Source of the DNA: Polaribacter vadi
GTDB lineage: Bacteria; Bacteroidota; Bacteroidia; Flavobacteriales; Flavobacteriaceae
NCBI RefSeq assembly: GCF_018861005.1
Contig: NZ_JAHKQL010000031.1
Location: 30,657-94,656, forward strand
Direction: 5' to 3'
Length of the DNA: 64,000 nucleotides
The translations under genes and the position numbers were made by a program. The notes under the pieces were generated by a model that worked only from the letters and a program-made list of their open reading frames with translations, was not told the origin of the DNA and searched no databases. Shown here one piece after another: positions 1-9,401 of the stretch (position 1 is its first letter; each line of letters starts with the position of its first letter).

Positions 1-113
1 TTTCAATTAAGAAATGGTATTAGAAGTTGAAAACGATATTTCAGAAACTCACTCAATATTTAATAACAATGTTATAAGATATTTGATTTCTAAATCTAAA
101 AATATAACATATT

Positions 114-2444
114 ATGAAAAAAAATACATTTTTTCACGAACACATAATCTATAAATGCATTGTGAGTAAAACAAATTTACTTTACTTATTTATATTTACC
201 ATAAGTTTATCTTATGCACAAATACCAACAGCAAATCTAGTTGCCAGATATGATTTTAGTGGTGGGTCACTTAATGATGCTACTGCTAACCCAGCGCATT
301 TTGTACCAACGGGAAGTGCTAGAACAAATATTAATGACAGATTTGGCAATGCCAATGGAGCTATTTCCTTAAATGGTGATGATTTAAGGAGGGGAGATAT
401 AGAGTTTAATACGACATCTTCTAGTCCATATTTACCACGAACCATTAGTTTTTGGCTAAATACCACTACTAATGATAGTAATGTTAGAATTCTTTATAAT
501 GATAACAATCAAACTAGTATGGGTGATACAGACTTTATTGGGTTAACAGCTTATTTACAAAATGGAAAAATAAATGCAGCAAACAGAGTCGGAACAAACG
601 GTAATATATTTACGCATCCAATAGATATATCTGATGGTAATTGGCACCATATAGTAATCCAAGGATTTACAACAATAACAGGGTCAACAACATCTGGTCA
701 AAAATCTTTTTCCACATTTATACATGTAGATGGTGTAAAACATGGAGCTTCTGGTTACAATGTTACTGGTGGAAATATTAGTCCAATAGTTAATAGACAT
801 TCTGGTAATATCTCTTTTTCACGTTTAAAAACCACCTCACTTCCTGCTAATAATAAATACCTAGATGGCATAGATGAAGTATTGTTTTATTCACGAGTAT
901 TAACGGATTTAGAAATTGTAACAATGGCTGCGGATAATGGAGGTGGTTCTGGTAATAGTACTGTCTATTATGTTAACTCTAACGCAACAGGAAATAACGA
1001 TGGTACGAGCTGGACAGATGCGTATACAGATTTACAAGATGCTCTAATTAACGTTACATCTAATGGTCATCAAATATGGGTTACCTCAGGGACTTATAAA
1101 CCAGATGTTTCAGATAGAGATGCTAGTTTTAAAGTCTACACTAATGTGTATGGAGGTTTTGATGGTACAGAAACTAATTTGTCTGATAGAGATATGAGTC
1201 TTATACATACAACTAATGCCACTATTTTAAGTGGAGATTTATTAAACGATGACGACACTACTGTAGATTTTAACGATTCAACTAGAGATGACAACAGTAA
1301 ACATGTGGTTGAAATCTACTCAAACAATATTGAAATTAACGGTTTAACAATTAAAGATGGCTATGCTGATGATACAGGTGGTGATGATAGATTTGGTGCA
1401 GGTATTTTTAAAAGTACATCGGTACACTCTACGACAATAAAAAACTGTATAATAAAAAACAATGTAGCCTTTACAGGCGCAGGTTTATCATTGACAACCT
1501 TAACCACTTCAAATATTATTATAGACGCTTCTATTATAGAAAATAATTTAGCAAATACAGCCTCTGGTTTAGATTTTCATTTGTCTGGAACAAACGCTAG
1601 TATGAATATTTCTATAACTAATTCATTATTTAGTAATAATCAAACAGATGATGATTCCTCAAAGGGCAGAAAAGGTTCAGGAGCATCTGCGGGAAGGTTA
1701 CGCGCATTTTTTAGCAATGTAGTTTTAAATGCAACACTAGTAAATAATACATTTGCTAACAATAGTAGTTTAGGAACATCAAATAGTCCTACAGATTATC
1801 CTACTCTAGATATTACACGAGCCTCGGGCGATTTTGGTGACATAATTGTTTCAAATAATATTTTTTGGGGCAACACAGAAAATGGAGGTGTAACAGCAAA
1901 GGCAATCGGAAGATCTAGTAGTAATTCTTTGATTACAACAAATGCTAATCAAGGCTACATTCATAATATATTTAATAATATAGATGAAGATGATTTTTCT
2001 CTTATTACAGGAACAACTGGTACTATTAATGCAAATCCAAATTTTAATTCAAGTTTTGAGTTAACTTCTAGTTCACCAGCAATAGATTCTGGTGATAATA
2101 CTTTTATAACAACAACTTCAGATTTATTAGGTAACCAACGTATTTTTAATACTACTGTAGATAGAGGTGCTTACGAGTTTGGATCTACACCTTTAGGAGT
2201 GTCAGATTTCGAAACAAGTTTAGACAAAATTCAATTGTATCCAAATCCAACTTCGGGTATTTTGAATATTCAAATGAAATCACCTTTAAAAAACGCGACC
2301 GTGTTTAATATTCAAGGTCAAAAAGTAATAGAAAGCTCTTCATTACAATTGGATGTTTCAAATCTATCATCTGGAATGTATGTAATTAAAATTGAAGATG
2401 AAAACGGTTTGGTTTCAACAAAACGATTTGTAAAAAATAATTAA
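114..2444 (+). CDS. Secreted LamG / right-handed beta-helix protein with T9SS sorting domain
   Basis: 776 aa. An N-terminal hydrophobic segment ends in SLSYA-Q, a likely signal peptidase I site near residue 35. Residues about 40-275 look like a LamG/concanavalin jelly-roll (SLNGDDLRRGD, TISFWLNT, WHHIVIQG). From about 285 (VYYVNSNATGNNDGTSW) comes the start typical of Bacteroidota right-handed beta-helix surface proteins, with Asn-rich repeats (NNIFWGN, NTFANNS). The last ~80 residues are a type A T9SS sorting domain (IQLYPNPTSG ... LSSGMYVIKI). Inference: exported through the T9SS and attached or released at the cell surface, perhaps binding or cutting polysaccharide. The substrate is unknown. 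It stands alone and is followed by a terminator. Family assignment is good, function is not known. Confidence 0.85.
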   Translation: MKKNTFFHEHIIYKCIVSKTNLLYLFIFTISLSYAQIPTANLVARYDFSGGSLNDATANPAHFVPTGSARTNINDRFGNANGAISLNGDDLRRGDIEFNTTSSSPYLPRTISFWLNTTTNDSNVRILYNDNNQTSMGDTDFIGLTAYLQNGKINAANRVGTNGNIFTHPIDISDGNWHHIVIQGFTTITGSTTSGQKSFSTFIHVDGVKHGASGYNVTGGNISPIVNRHSGNISFSRLKTTSLPANNKYLDGIDEVLFYSRVLTDLEIVTMAADNGGGSGNSTVYYVNSNATGNNDGTSWTDAYTDLQDALINVTSNGHQIWVTSGTYKPDVSDRDASFKVYTNVYGGFDGTETNLSDRDMSLIHTTNATILSGDLLNDDDTTVDFNDSTRDDNSKHVVEIYSNNIEINGLTIKDGYADDTGGDDRFGAGIFKSTSVHSTTIKNCIIKNNVAFTGAGLSLTTLTTSNIIIDASIIENNLANTASGLDFHLSGTNASMNISITNSLFSNNQTDDDSSKGRKGSGASAGRLRAFFSNVVLNATLVNNTFANNSSLGTSNSPTDYPTLDITRASGDFGDIIVSNNIFWGNTENGGVTAKAIGRSSSNSLITTNANQGYIHNIFNNIDEDDFSLITGTTGTINANPNFNSSFELTSSSPAIDSGDNTFITTTSDLLGNQRIFNTTVDRGAYEFGSTPLGVSDFETSLDKIQLYPNPTSGILNIQMKSPLKNATVFNIQGQKVIESSSLQLDVSNLSSGMYVIKIEDENGLVSTKRFVKNN

Positions 2445-2467
2445 CCCTAATGGTTAGTAGTAAGAAG

Positions 2468-2498
2468 AGGCTGTGCTAGAAATAGTGCAGTCTTTTTT
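2468..2498 (+). terminator. Rho-independent terminator after the beta-helix gene
   Basis: An 11-bp stem with GAAA loop (AGGCTGTGCTA / TAGTGCAGTCT, three G-U pairs) is followed directly by a run of T. It lies 24 bp after the stop codon of the upstream gene. Confidence 0.75.
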
Positions 2499-2502
2499 AA
2501 AA

Positions 2503-2643
2503 AACATGAAATATCTAAAACAATATAAATTAGAGTTCTTTCTGTTTGTATTCTATGCAATAATGGCACTTTTAATATATAAGATTTAGAAATAAATATA
2601 GTCAACCATTTTTAGAACATGAAATACCTAAGACAAAATAAAT
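2503..2643 (+). repeat. 28-bp direct repeat carrying an ATG, with a 27-codon ORF
   Basis: Positions 2503-2530 and 2616-2643 match at 25 of 28 bases (AACATGAAATA then Y-CTAA-R-ACAA). The first copy opens a 27-codon ORF (2506-2589) that starts MKYLKQYKLEFF and encodes one hydrophobic helix. The second copy opens an 8-codon ORF whose stop overlaps the ATG of the next gene as ATGA. This looks like the remains of a small membrane-protein gene whose start was duplicated. Whether either short ORF is translated cannot be told. Confidence 0.5.
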
Positions 2644-3685
2644 GAATAAAACTATTTTGCTAATTCTACTTTTAGCTTCATTAAAAAGTATCGGACAAAA
2701 ACGGGAATTAAACATTACAATTGACGAAAGGATAGAGACCATCTATTCAATAGCATTTTTAGATAATTATTTTCTAGTCAGTAATCACGATAATCTTTAC
2801 AAATCAAAGTTAAAAAATAATTTTAAAGATCTGAGGAATCATAAGGCAGTAGCTTTGTTTGATACATTATCTAAAAAACACGGTTTTAATTTTAATAATG
2901 TTACAGATTGGATGCTTCAGTTTGATAAATTTCCTGAACTGAATACAGTAAGAGAAGTCATAAATCCTGATTCTTTTGATGAAAGCAAAGGAGATTATCT
3001 AATAAAAAAATTCAAAAAAGAATTAATTTCCTTTAATCAAGATTCTTTATTTCAAGCCTATTTAATCGAAGTAAAAGAATTAAATGAGAAAGTAATTAAT
3101 CAAGTTAAACAATCTAAATCTATTCAACATCTTCCAGCTTATTTAGAAAATTATTACGGAAGCGAATTGGGTTCTTATAATTTAATTCTTTCACCATTAG
3201 TTCATTCAGGAGGTTTTAATTCAAAATTTATAACAGCTGGAAAAAAAGAAGTTTATGCTATAATTGGACCCAATGGAGAAATTGAACACATCCCATATTT
3301 TGAAAAAGAATACCTTGAAATGGATATGATTTTACACGAATTTGGTCATTCTTTCGTAAATCCTTTAACAGATAAATTTCAAAATGAAATAGAAACGATT
3401 AAAGAAAAATATTATACTGAAAGTTTAAAAAAAGATGGCAAAGCCCAAGCTTATGGAGAATGGAAATATCTATATAACGAACTTGTAATAAGAGCAATAA
3501 CAATAAGAATAGCAAATAAATATTTTGGTAAAGAAAAAGCTAAAGAACTTTTAAATTACGAAAAATCTATTGGATTTTCATTAGTAGGTAATATTGTAGA
3601 AATTTTAAAAGAATATGAGAACAACAGGGGAGAATATTTGAAATTAAGTGATTTTTATCCAATTTTAATTGAACGAATAAAATAA
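2642..3685 (+). CDS. DUF4932 family putative secreted metalloprotease
   Basis: 347 aa with a signal peptide (residues 1-19, ending SIGQ). The family is recognised by a DUF4932-type layout: a central HExxH zinc motif at H232-E233-H236 (HEFGHSFVNP), then a helical region whose ELVIRA segment may give the third metal ligand. Known: DUF4932 proteins are mostly Bacteroidota and are predicted zinc peptidases; no substrate is established. The upstream 8-codon ORF overlaps the start by ATGA. The next ~250 bp is a possible dispersed-repeat relic. Peptidase activity is inferred from the motif only. Confidence 0.75.
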   Translation: MNKTILLILLLASLKSIGQKRELNITIDERIETIYSIAFLDNYFLVSNHDNLYKSKLKNNFKDLRNHKAVALFDTLSKKHGFNFNNVTDWMLQFDKFPELNTVREVINPDSFDESKGDYLIKKFKKELISFNQDSLFQAYLIEVKELNEKVINQVKQSKSIQHLPAYLENYYGSELGSYNLILSPLVHSGGFNSKFITAGKKEVYAIIGPNGEIEHIPYFEKEYLEMDMILHEFGHSFVNPLTDKFQNEIETIKEKYYTESLKKDGKAQAYGEWKYLYNELVIRAITIRIANKYFGKEKAKELLNYEKSIGFSLVGNIVEILKEYENNRGEYLKLSDFYPILIERIK

Positions 3686-3689
3686 AAAA

Positions 3690-3830
3690 CTTCTGTCTAG
3701 AACATCGTGTACAATTAATTGCTGTGTGGTTGCTTACTTACGAAAGTCCTCGCGACCTTTCTATTCAGTTTTAATTTGCTAACTTTAGTGTTTAGCCATG
3801 CAACTAAACATAAACAAGACGTTACCATAC
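3690..3830 (+). repeat. Possible Bacteroidota dispersed (cassette-type) repeat relic
   Basis: This non-coding stretch has a run (GTACAATTAATTGC, then CCTCGCGACC, then GCAACTAAACA, then ACGTTA) that resembles intergenic repeats I recall from Flavobacteriaceae downstream of accessory genes. A 7-bp hairpin TGTTTAG/CTAAACA lies at 3789-3810. A 74-codon frame runs through it but has no good start or recognisable product. The likeness is from memory and no second copy was found in this window. Confidence 0.35.
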
Positions 3831-3939
3831 ATACAAGTGAACATGGCTGTACTCAATATTTTAACGAAACAAATAAAATTGGGTATCGAATTAAACAAAA
3901 CAAGTTCATAATAGTCAAAGAGATTAAAGGATACAGAAA

Positions 3940-5187
3940 ATGAAATTATTTTTTTACACGACAGTTTTGGTAATGTTTATAAAACTGACCGCATTTGGTC
4001 AAACATACACAGGACCAATACCAAAACCTTCAAGTGGTTATGGTTCAGATGGTAGTTATTCTGTTGCAACTCAATCATTCGTAAACCCCAATTATCCAAC
4101 AGAGAACGTTGTAATTTATTACCCATTAGGCATCACTTCACCTGTTCCTACAATATTTTATAGTCATGCTTTTGGTGGCAATGACCCAAATAATATTTCA
4201 GAATTTCTAAATTTTGTCGCTCAAAAAGGTTATGCCATTGTTTTTGTTCCTTATCAAACCATTGGAGTAACAATTACTGACAGATATGATAATCTGCTAA
4301 ATGGATTTATTAAAGCAGCACAAGATTATCCAAGTATCATAGACACAACAAAAGTTGGTTTTGTTGGCCATTCCTTTGGTGGAGGAGCAGCTTTTGCTAA
4401 TTCTTATCATTGCTTCAATACATTACAATGGGGACAATCTGGAAGGTTCATTTTTTCAATGGCGCAATGGTACACTTACAATATTTCGCAAACAGAGTTA
4501 AAGTCATTTCCTAATGATGTTAAACTTTTATCCATTGTATATGAGGATGATGTTACAAATGACCTAAGAATGACAAATGATATTTTCAACACAATTAATA
4601 TTCCTACCTCAGAAAAAGACTATCTAAGAGTAAAGTCAAACACCATTGGTGAATATATTTATACAGCAAACCATGCTGTACCAAATAATGCTGCTTTTAA
4701 CGCTTTAGATTATTATGCTTATTACAGATTGTTTGATGCCATGTGTGATTATACATTCAATGGTAACGAAACAGGTAAAGACGTTGCTTTGGGAAATGGA
4801 AGTATAAATCAAATTTCCATGCCTGGCGGACTAAGTAGTTTAATACAAAGTGATGCACCAACTTTTGCAAATGCAGAAAGCACTTACCTGTTTCAGTGTA
4901 ATTCTACCCAAAATCCTAGATTAAGCCATTGTGATGAAATTCTTTCAGTTTCTGAAGAAGCAAAGCTTGAACAAATTGTAATCTTCCCCAATCCTACAAG
5001 TACTATACTTTATGTTGAATCGGAAAAACCTATTTCGAATATTGAAATATTCAATCAACAAGGACAACTTGTAACAACAGCATCAACAAAAAGTGTTTCA
5101 ATTAATGAGTTACCTAGTGGCCTTTATATTGTAAAAATTAGATTGATAGACAAAAGTTATAGAATACAAAAATTAATAAAAAAATAA
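3940..5187 (+). CDS. Secreted alpha/beta hydrolase with T9SS sorting domain
   Basis: 415 aa. Signal peptide at residues 1-21 (ends TAFGQ). The body is an alpha/beta hydrolase of the chlorophyllase/PAF-acetylhydrolase-like group: an oxyanion stretch (IFYSHAFGGND), then the nucleophile elbow GHSFGG (Ser of GFVGHSFGGGAA near residue 146), and later candidate acidic and His residues (YTANHAVPN). The C-terminal ~75 residues are a T9SS type A domain (IVIFPNPTST ... LPSGLYIVKI). Inference: a secreted esterase or lipase-like enzyme sent out by the type IX system. Single-gene unit closed by a strong terminator. Confidence 0.85.
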   Translation: MKLFFYTTVLVMFIKLTAFGQTYTGPIPKPSSGYGSDGSYSVATQSFVNPNYPTENVVIYYPLGITSPVPTIFYSHAFGGNDPNNISEFLNFVAQKGYAIVFVPYQTIGVTITDRYDNLLNGFIKAAQDYPSIIDTTKVGFVGHSFGGGAAFANSYHCFNTLQWGQSGRFIFSMAQWYTYNISQTELKSFPNDVKLLSIVYEDDVTNDLRMTNDIFNTINIPTSEKDYLRVKSNTIGEYIYTANHAVPNNAAFNALDYYAYYRLFDAMCDYTFNGNETGKDVALGNGSINQISMPGGLSSLIQSDAPTFANAESTYLFQCNSTQNPRLSHCDEILSVSEEAKLEQIVIFPNPTSTILYVESEKPISNIEIFNQQGQLVTTASTKSVSINELPSGLYIVKIRLIDKSYRIQKLIKK

Positions 5188-5284
5188 CAGCAACTAATAA
5201 TATTAATACTTAATTTCTTGGTAATAAATTAAATCAAGGACAAGAAGCTACAGAGTAAATACTTTTATTTGGTGCTAAAAAATT

Positions 5285-5326
5285 ATGGCATTATTACTTA
5301 TATTAAAGTAGTAATGCCATTTTTTA
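5285..5326 (+). terminator. Strong terminator after the alpha/beta hydrolase
   Basis: A 15-bp stem (ATGGCATTATTACTT / AAGTAGTAATGCCAT, one G-U pair) with a 6-nt loop is followed by TTTTT. It sits about 100 bp past the stop codon. Confidence 0.85.
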
Positions 5327-5339
5327 TACATTCAAAATA

Positions 5340-5624
5340 TTAAATTACAAAAGCACCCAAATACCTACTTGTTGCTGTAAGTGCTAAGTTGCTATTGGTA
5401 AAAGTTGCCCATACGTGTACAGTTTCTCCATAAAAAGAATCTTGAAAATCGAGTAAACAATTTTCGGTTTCACGCAAACTGTCCGTTATAAAATAAGCAA
5501 AATTATGTAATAGAGGCGCATACACCACCACCAAAAAGGTATCAGTAGAATAAGCTAGTCCTTGTGTACTATTATTTTTCCAAGTTATATTTAAATACCG
5601 AAAGTAAAAAAGATGCAAAAACAC
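5340..5624 (-). pseudogene. DUF6266 gene remnant (C-terminal part only)
   Basis: The frame ends in a segment with the DUF6266 C-terminal pattern: LNITWKNNS, DTFLVVVYAP, a run of residues around RETENCLLD, FYGETVHVWATFTN, then SRYLGAFVI at the stop. Full DUF6266 proteins are about 200 aa; only about 85 residues remain, and no acceptable upstream coding sequence continues 5'. The family is common in Flavobacteriia as many diverged copies, function unknown. I read this as a decayed gene. The match is from memory of the family pattern. Confidence 0.6.
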
Positions 5625-5963
5625 CTTTAAAAATAACCTTTACAAGAAACAGTAATATTTCTTTGCCTGTTTGGAACTTTTTAAAATAAGTTTCATCTTA
5701 TTCTAAAATTATTGGGTCTCTTAACATCGCATTACATCTAAAAGAGATATAAAATAACAGTAAAAAGGTTCGGATTTATAATATAGAACTATTTATACTT
5801 TATACTGATATACATTTGTCAAATAATTGATAAACAAATGTTTTTTAATTTCTTTTTGGTCTATAAGATTTTAACTCTTTTATGGCAATAATTAAAAAGA
5901 ACTTTTAATGATTTGTAACAATTTCAATTAAAAAAAGTCTATCAATACATACTAAAAAATATC

Positions 5964-6890
5964 ATGAAAACCATTTTACAAAAAACACGCTACACATTTT
6001 TACTTTTAACATTGCTTGCCTTAACAGCTTGTAATAATAATTACTACGAATTATGCGAAACAGATGAAGCCTACATTCATATTCCAGATCAATATTTTGA
6101 AATAGAACTAATAGAACAAGGCATAGATTCTGATGGTATAATAAATCAACAAATACTAAAATCTGATGCAGAAAAAGTAACACGTTTAGATTTAAATCTT
6201 ATTGCTAATTTTGGTGATATTAGTGATTTAACAGGCCTAGAGGGCTTTACAAATATTACTTATTTATCGGCTGCTAATCAAGAAATAGAAACTGTAGATC
6301 TAAGCTTTAACACCCAATTAGATACCATTTACTTGCTTGGTAATAAGTTAAAAAACATAGATTTAAGTAAAAACACCAATCTTATTTTTGCAGACCTACA
6401 AGCAAATAGATTTGAGGATAATAACTTAATTACAGGGCTATCTAATACAACCAATCTAAAAGATTTAGATTTGTCTTGGAACTACTTAACAGAGTTTAGT
6501 ATCCATAACCAATCCTTAGAAGTTTTACACATTAGTCATAACGATTTGGTTACTATTAATACAGATGGTGCTACAAATTTAGCACATGTATTACTAAGCT
6601 CTAATCAATTAGAATCTGCAGATTTTACAACCAATATTTCTATAGAAACCTTACTAATTTCAGGCAATAAATTAGCAACCTTAAATTTAGAGAATAATAC
6701 CAATTTAACCCATTTATATATTTCAAGTAATGCACTTACTAGTTTTGATGTTAGTAATAATAACAAATTAATAGATTTAAGAATAGATAGAAACCCGAAT
6801 CTAACATGCATTAAGATTTATGATGGGCAATACATTCCTATAGTACAAAAGGCAGAAACTCAACAATTATCTGTAGAATGTAATTCATAA
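5964..6890 (+). CDS. Leucine-rich repeat lipoprotein
   Basis: 308 aa. N-terminus is a lipoprotein signal peptide with lipobox LTAC (Cys23). Residues about 70-290 are roughly ten short LRR units of about 20-21 residues (LDLSWNYLTEF, LHISHNDLVTI, LLISGNKLATL, LYISSNALTSF), in the style of bacterial short-repeat LRR surface proteins. There is no catalytic or sorting domain. Inference: a surface-anchored binding protein. The 770 bp upstream holds only the DUF6266 remnant. The downstream 140 bp (6891-7029) has a GTTGGCTGTATGC tract of repeat-like look, but no gene. Confidence 0.8.
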   Translation: MKTILQKTRYTFLLLTLLALTACNNNYYELCETDEAYIHIPDQYFEIELIEQGIDSDGIINQQILKSDAEKVTRLDLNLIANFGDISDLTGLEGFTNITYLSAANQEIETVDLSFNTQLDTIYLLGNKLKNIDLSKNTNLIFADLQANRFEDNNLITGLSNTTNLKDLDLSWNYLTEFSIHNQSLEVLHISHNDLVTINTDGATNLAHVLLSSNQLESADFTTNISIETLLISGNKLATLNLENNTNLTHLYISSNALTSFDVSNNNKLIDLRIDRNPNLTCIKIYDGQYIPIVQKAETQQLSVECNS

Positions 6891-7029
6891 TAAAACTTAC
6901 TAAAAGTATATTATTTTAGTTTACATATACGAATACGTTGTTTTTATCATTTTGAGATGTTGGCTGTATGCAATAACTTTTTAGGCAGAAGTATATTAAA
7001 CTACAACAAGCACATATTAATAATTTAAA

Positions 7030-7701
7030 ATGAACAAAAAAAGTACTGCAATTTTAACTGGACTATCAATAATTATCATCGCTATTATTACAGCTTTTTC
7101 TATAGGATATGCTCTTACAGCCTTATATCAAAATAATCAAGACATATCCTTAAAAGTTCATATTAGAAATAATCACGAATTATATATACAGATGCTCTTT
7201 GGGTTATATATAATCCTTCTTTTAGATGTTGTAGTTTCATACAGTTTGTATAGGTATTTTAAAAATATCAATAAAAAAATAGCACTATGGGCTAGCTCAA
7301 TACGATTAATTTATACGTTAACATTTGGGTTTTCAATTATATTTTTGATACAAAATGAACAAGTAAATGAATTGACAAACAGTAGTATTAACACAAACTA
7401 TCATCAATTTATAAGCATCTGGAATGTAGGATTGATTATTTTTGGTGTACATATACTAATGATAGGTAAGCTAATGAAACAACACAAAAGTATTCCTAAA
7501 ATATTAAGCTATATCACATTATTAGCAGGGCTATCCTATATTTTGGTACATGTTTTAAAATTAACGAATCCTACAGCAGAAATTGTTTTACATATAGAAA
7601 TGGTATTAATAATACCCATGGCTTTAGGAGAACTTGGTTTGGCTATTTGGTTACTTTGTAAAGGAGCTTTAGAAACTACAAGAATAACATACCAAGAATA
7701 A
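7030..7701 (+). CDS. DUF4386-like integral membrane protein
   Basis: 223 aa with about six hydrophobic helices (residues about 8-30, 50-72, 85-105, 125-145, 155-172, 190-210). Spacing and the start MNKKSTAILTGLSI fit DUF4386, a family of small membrane proteins of unknown function in Bacteroidota and Firmicutes. It is convergent with the response-regulator gene and ends one base before it. No motif suggests an activity. Confidence 0.65.
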   Translation: MNKKSTAILTGLSIIIIAIITAFSIGYALTALYQNNQDISLKVHIRNNHELYIQMLFGLYIILLLDVVVSYSLYRYFKNINKKIALWASSIRLIYTLTFGFSIIFLIQNEQVNELTNSSINTNYHQFISIWNVGLIIFGVHILMIGKLMKQHKSIPKILSYITLLAGLSYILVHVLKLTNPTAEIVLHIEMVLIIPMALGELGLAIWLLCKGALETTRITYQE

Positions 7702-7702
7702 A

Positions 7703-8404
7703 CTAGTTAAATAACCCATTAACATTGGTCTTATACATTTTACCAATAGGCACAACAAAATCTTGAATATAAATACGATTGCCCTCAATACTACTAATAT
7801 GTTTTTTTGCCACTGCAAATGATTTATGCACTTGCATAAAGTCATTTTTTGAAAGCAAAGCTAAAGTATCAGATATTTTTTCTCGAATAGAAATAGTATT
7901 TGTTTCTGTAAATACTTTGGTATAATTCCCAGAAGCCTCAATAAATAAAATTGAAGATAATTCCACTTGAATATAGCTATTGTTTTGTTTTAGAAAAATA
8001 TGTTTTACAGTGGATTTACTAATGTCATTACTTTCTATAACTTGCTGTTTATTTTCAGTAGTTTTTATTTTATTTATCGCACTTAAAAAACGTTGGAAAC
8101 TAAAGGGCTTTAATAAATAATCTAACACATTAAGTTCAAAACCTTGTATTGCAAACTCACTATAAGCAGTAGTTACTATCACTTTAGGCGGATTAGATAG
8201 TGTTTTTAAAAATTCAAAACCTTTTAATTTAGGCATGTTTAAGTCTAAAAATATAAGGTCTATTTCTTCAGTATTTAAAAAATTAATGGCTTCAATTGCA
8301 TCATAGCAATCTCCTTTAAATTCTAAATTGGGTAGCATTTCACAATATCCTTTTATAATATCGTGAGCCATATGTTCATCATCAATAATTAGATATTTTA
8401 TCAT
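7703..8404 (-). CDS. LytTR-type response regulator
   Basis: 233 aa. An N-terminal receiver domain (residues 1-120) has the acidic pair DDE at 8-10, phosphoacceptor D54 (LIFLDLNMP), T/Y switch residues and K in DYLLKPFSF. A LytTR DNA-binding domain follows at about 130-233 (IFLKQNNSYIQVE, FIEASGNYTKV, FMQVHKSFAV). It overlaps the kinase gene by 4 bp (ATGA), so the two are translated as a pair. Inference: it controls the divergent ABC transporter genes just upstream; the target site is not identified. Confidence 0.9.
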   Translation of the reverse strand: MIKYLIIDDEHMAHDIIKGYCEMLPNLEFKGDCYDAIEAINFLNTEEIDLIFLDLNMPKLKGFEFLKTLSNPPKVIVTTAYSEFAIQGFELNVLDYLLKPFSFQRFLSAINKIKTTENKQQVIESNDISKSTVKHIFLKQNNSYIQVELSSILFIEASGNYTKVFTETNTISIREKISDTLALLSKNDFMQVHKSFAVAKKHISSIEGNRIYIQDFVVPIGKMYKTNVNGLFN

Positions 8405-9192
8405 AATGTAATATTTAATTGGGCCTTATAAATATTGTCTTTTTTTGATGTAGATAATATATGCTTTTTAGGGTAAACAAGTTCTAATCTTCTTTTTAAA
8501 TTATGCAATCCTATTCCTTTTTCTTCATTTTCTTCTGAATTGTCAAAATTATTTACAATTTCAAAATTTACCTTCTTATTTTTTTCAATTAAATTGATAT
8601 GTAGAAAAGCATGATCTCTTAAATTTTCTACACCATGTTTAAAAGCATTTTCTAATAGAATAATAAAAAGCAGAGGCATTATTTCTATTTCATTATTATC
8701 TACATCAACCTTAAATTGAACATCAATATTTTTATGATAGCGCATTTTATGAAGCTCAATATAGTTTTCTAAATAGGATATTTCTTGAGACAGCAATACA
8801 GTTTCATTATCACCTTCATAAATACTATAACGCATCATATCAGAGAGTTTTAAAATAAGTTCTTGTGCTTTTTTAGCATCTTTAGCCACTAAACCATATA
8901 AATTATTGAGCATATTAAAAAAGAAATGAGGATTTACCTGACTTTTTAAATGCATTAATTCTGTTTTCTCCTTTTCACTTTTTAATTTTATAATAGATTT
9001 TATTTGTTTAAAAATCCAATAAAAAACTGTAATTATAACTACAATAAAATACAAGACAATAAACTCGACAAACCCTTCTTTTTTTCCAAAAAAATCATTA
9101 AATATTACAATAATCACCCCTATTAAAACAAGTAGTATTCTATAAGTTTTTAGGATTAATTTCTTATTCTGTTCTGATATTTTCAACTTCAT
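8401..9192 (-). CDS. LytS-family sensor histidine kinase
   Basis: 263 aa. Two N-terminal membrane helices (about 13-31 and 42-60) leave almost no outside loop, then a short coiled linker and a His_kinase domain (PF06580 type) with phosphoacceptor H89 in SQVNPHFFFNMLNNL. The ATPase end has LLENAFKHGV (N box) and GIGLHNLKRRL (G box). Sensors with such a small input region are often coupled to an ABC transporter that detects the signal; here the divergent ABC permease is the obvious candidate. That coupling is inference. Confidence 0.88.
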   Translation of the reverse strand: MKLKISEQNKKLILKTYRILLVLIGVIIVIFNDFFGKKEGFVEFIVLYFIVVIITVFYWIFKQIKSIIKLKSEKEKTELMHLKSQVNPHFFFNMLNNLYGLVAKDAKKAQELILKLSDMMRYSIYEGDNETVLLSQEISYLENYIELHKMRYHKNIDVQFKVDVDNNEIEIMPLLFIILLENAFKHGVENLRDHAFLHINLIEKNKKVNFEIVNNFDNSEENEEKGIGLHNLKRRLELVYPKKHILSTSKKDNIYKAQLNITL

Positions 9193-9366
9193 AGGTCAAT
9201 ATTAATTAAATAAAAGACATCAAACAAATTAGTTGACAAACAGTCTTTGATTAGGGATAAACAATCTAAAAGATACTATTAATACCCTATATAACAGATA
9301 TTAATACATATATCACTGATAAACCTACTTGTATCCCAACTATTTTTTAAAGGCTTAAAACACAGC

Positions 9367-9374
9367 TATGTTTG
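9367..9374 (+). promoter_or_regulatory. Candidate -7 element for the ABC transporter operon
   Basis: TATGTTTG fits the Bacteroidota -7 consensus TAnnTTTG, 27 bp before the ATG. No TTG -33 element at the usual 17-23 bp spacing is visible. Confidence 0.4.
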
Positions 9375-9401
9375 CCCTAATAAATCAAAAAACCAAGCAT
9401 T

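Noticed and set aside
3719..3943. 74-codon plus-strand frame before the alpha/beta hydrolase
   Set aside because: TTG start, no family pattern, runs through the repeat-like stretch and ends inside the next gene's start.
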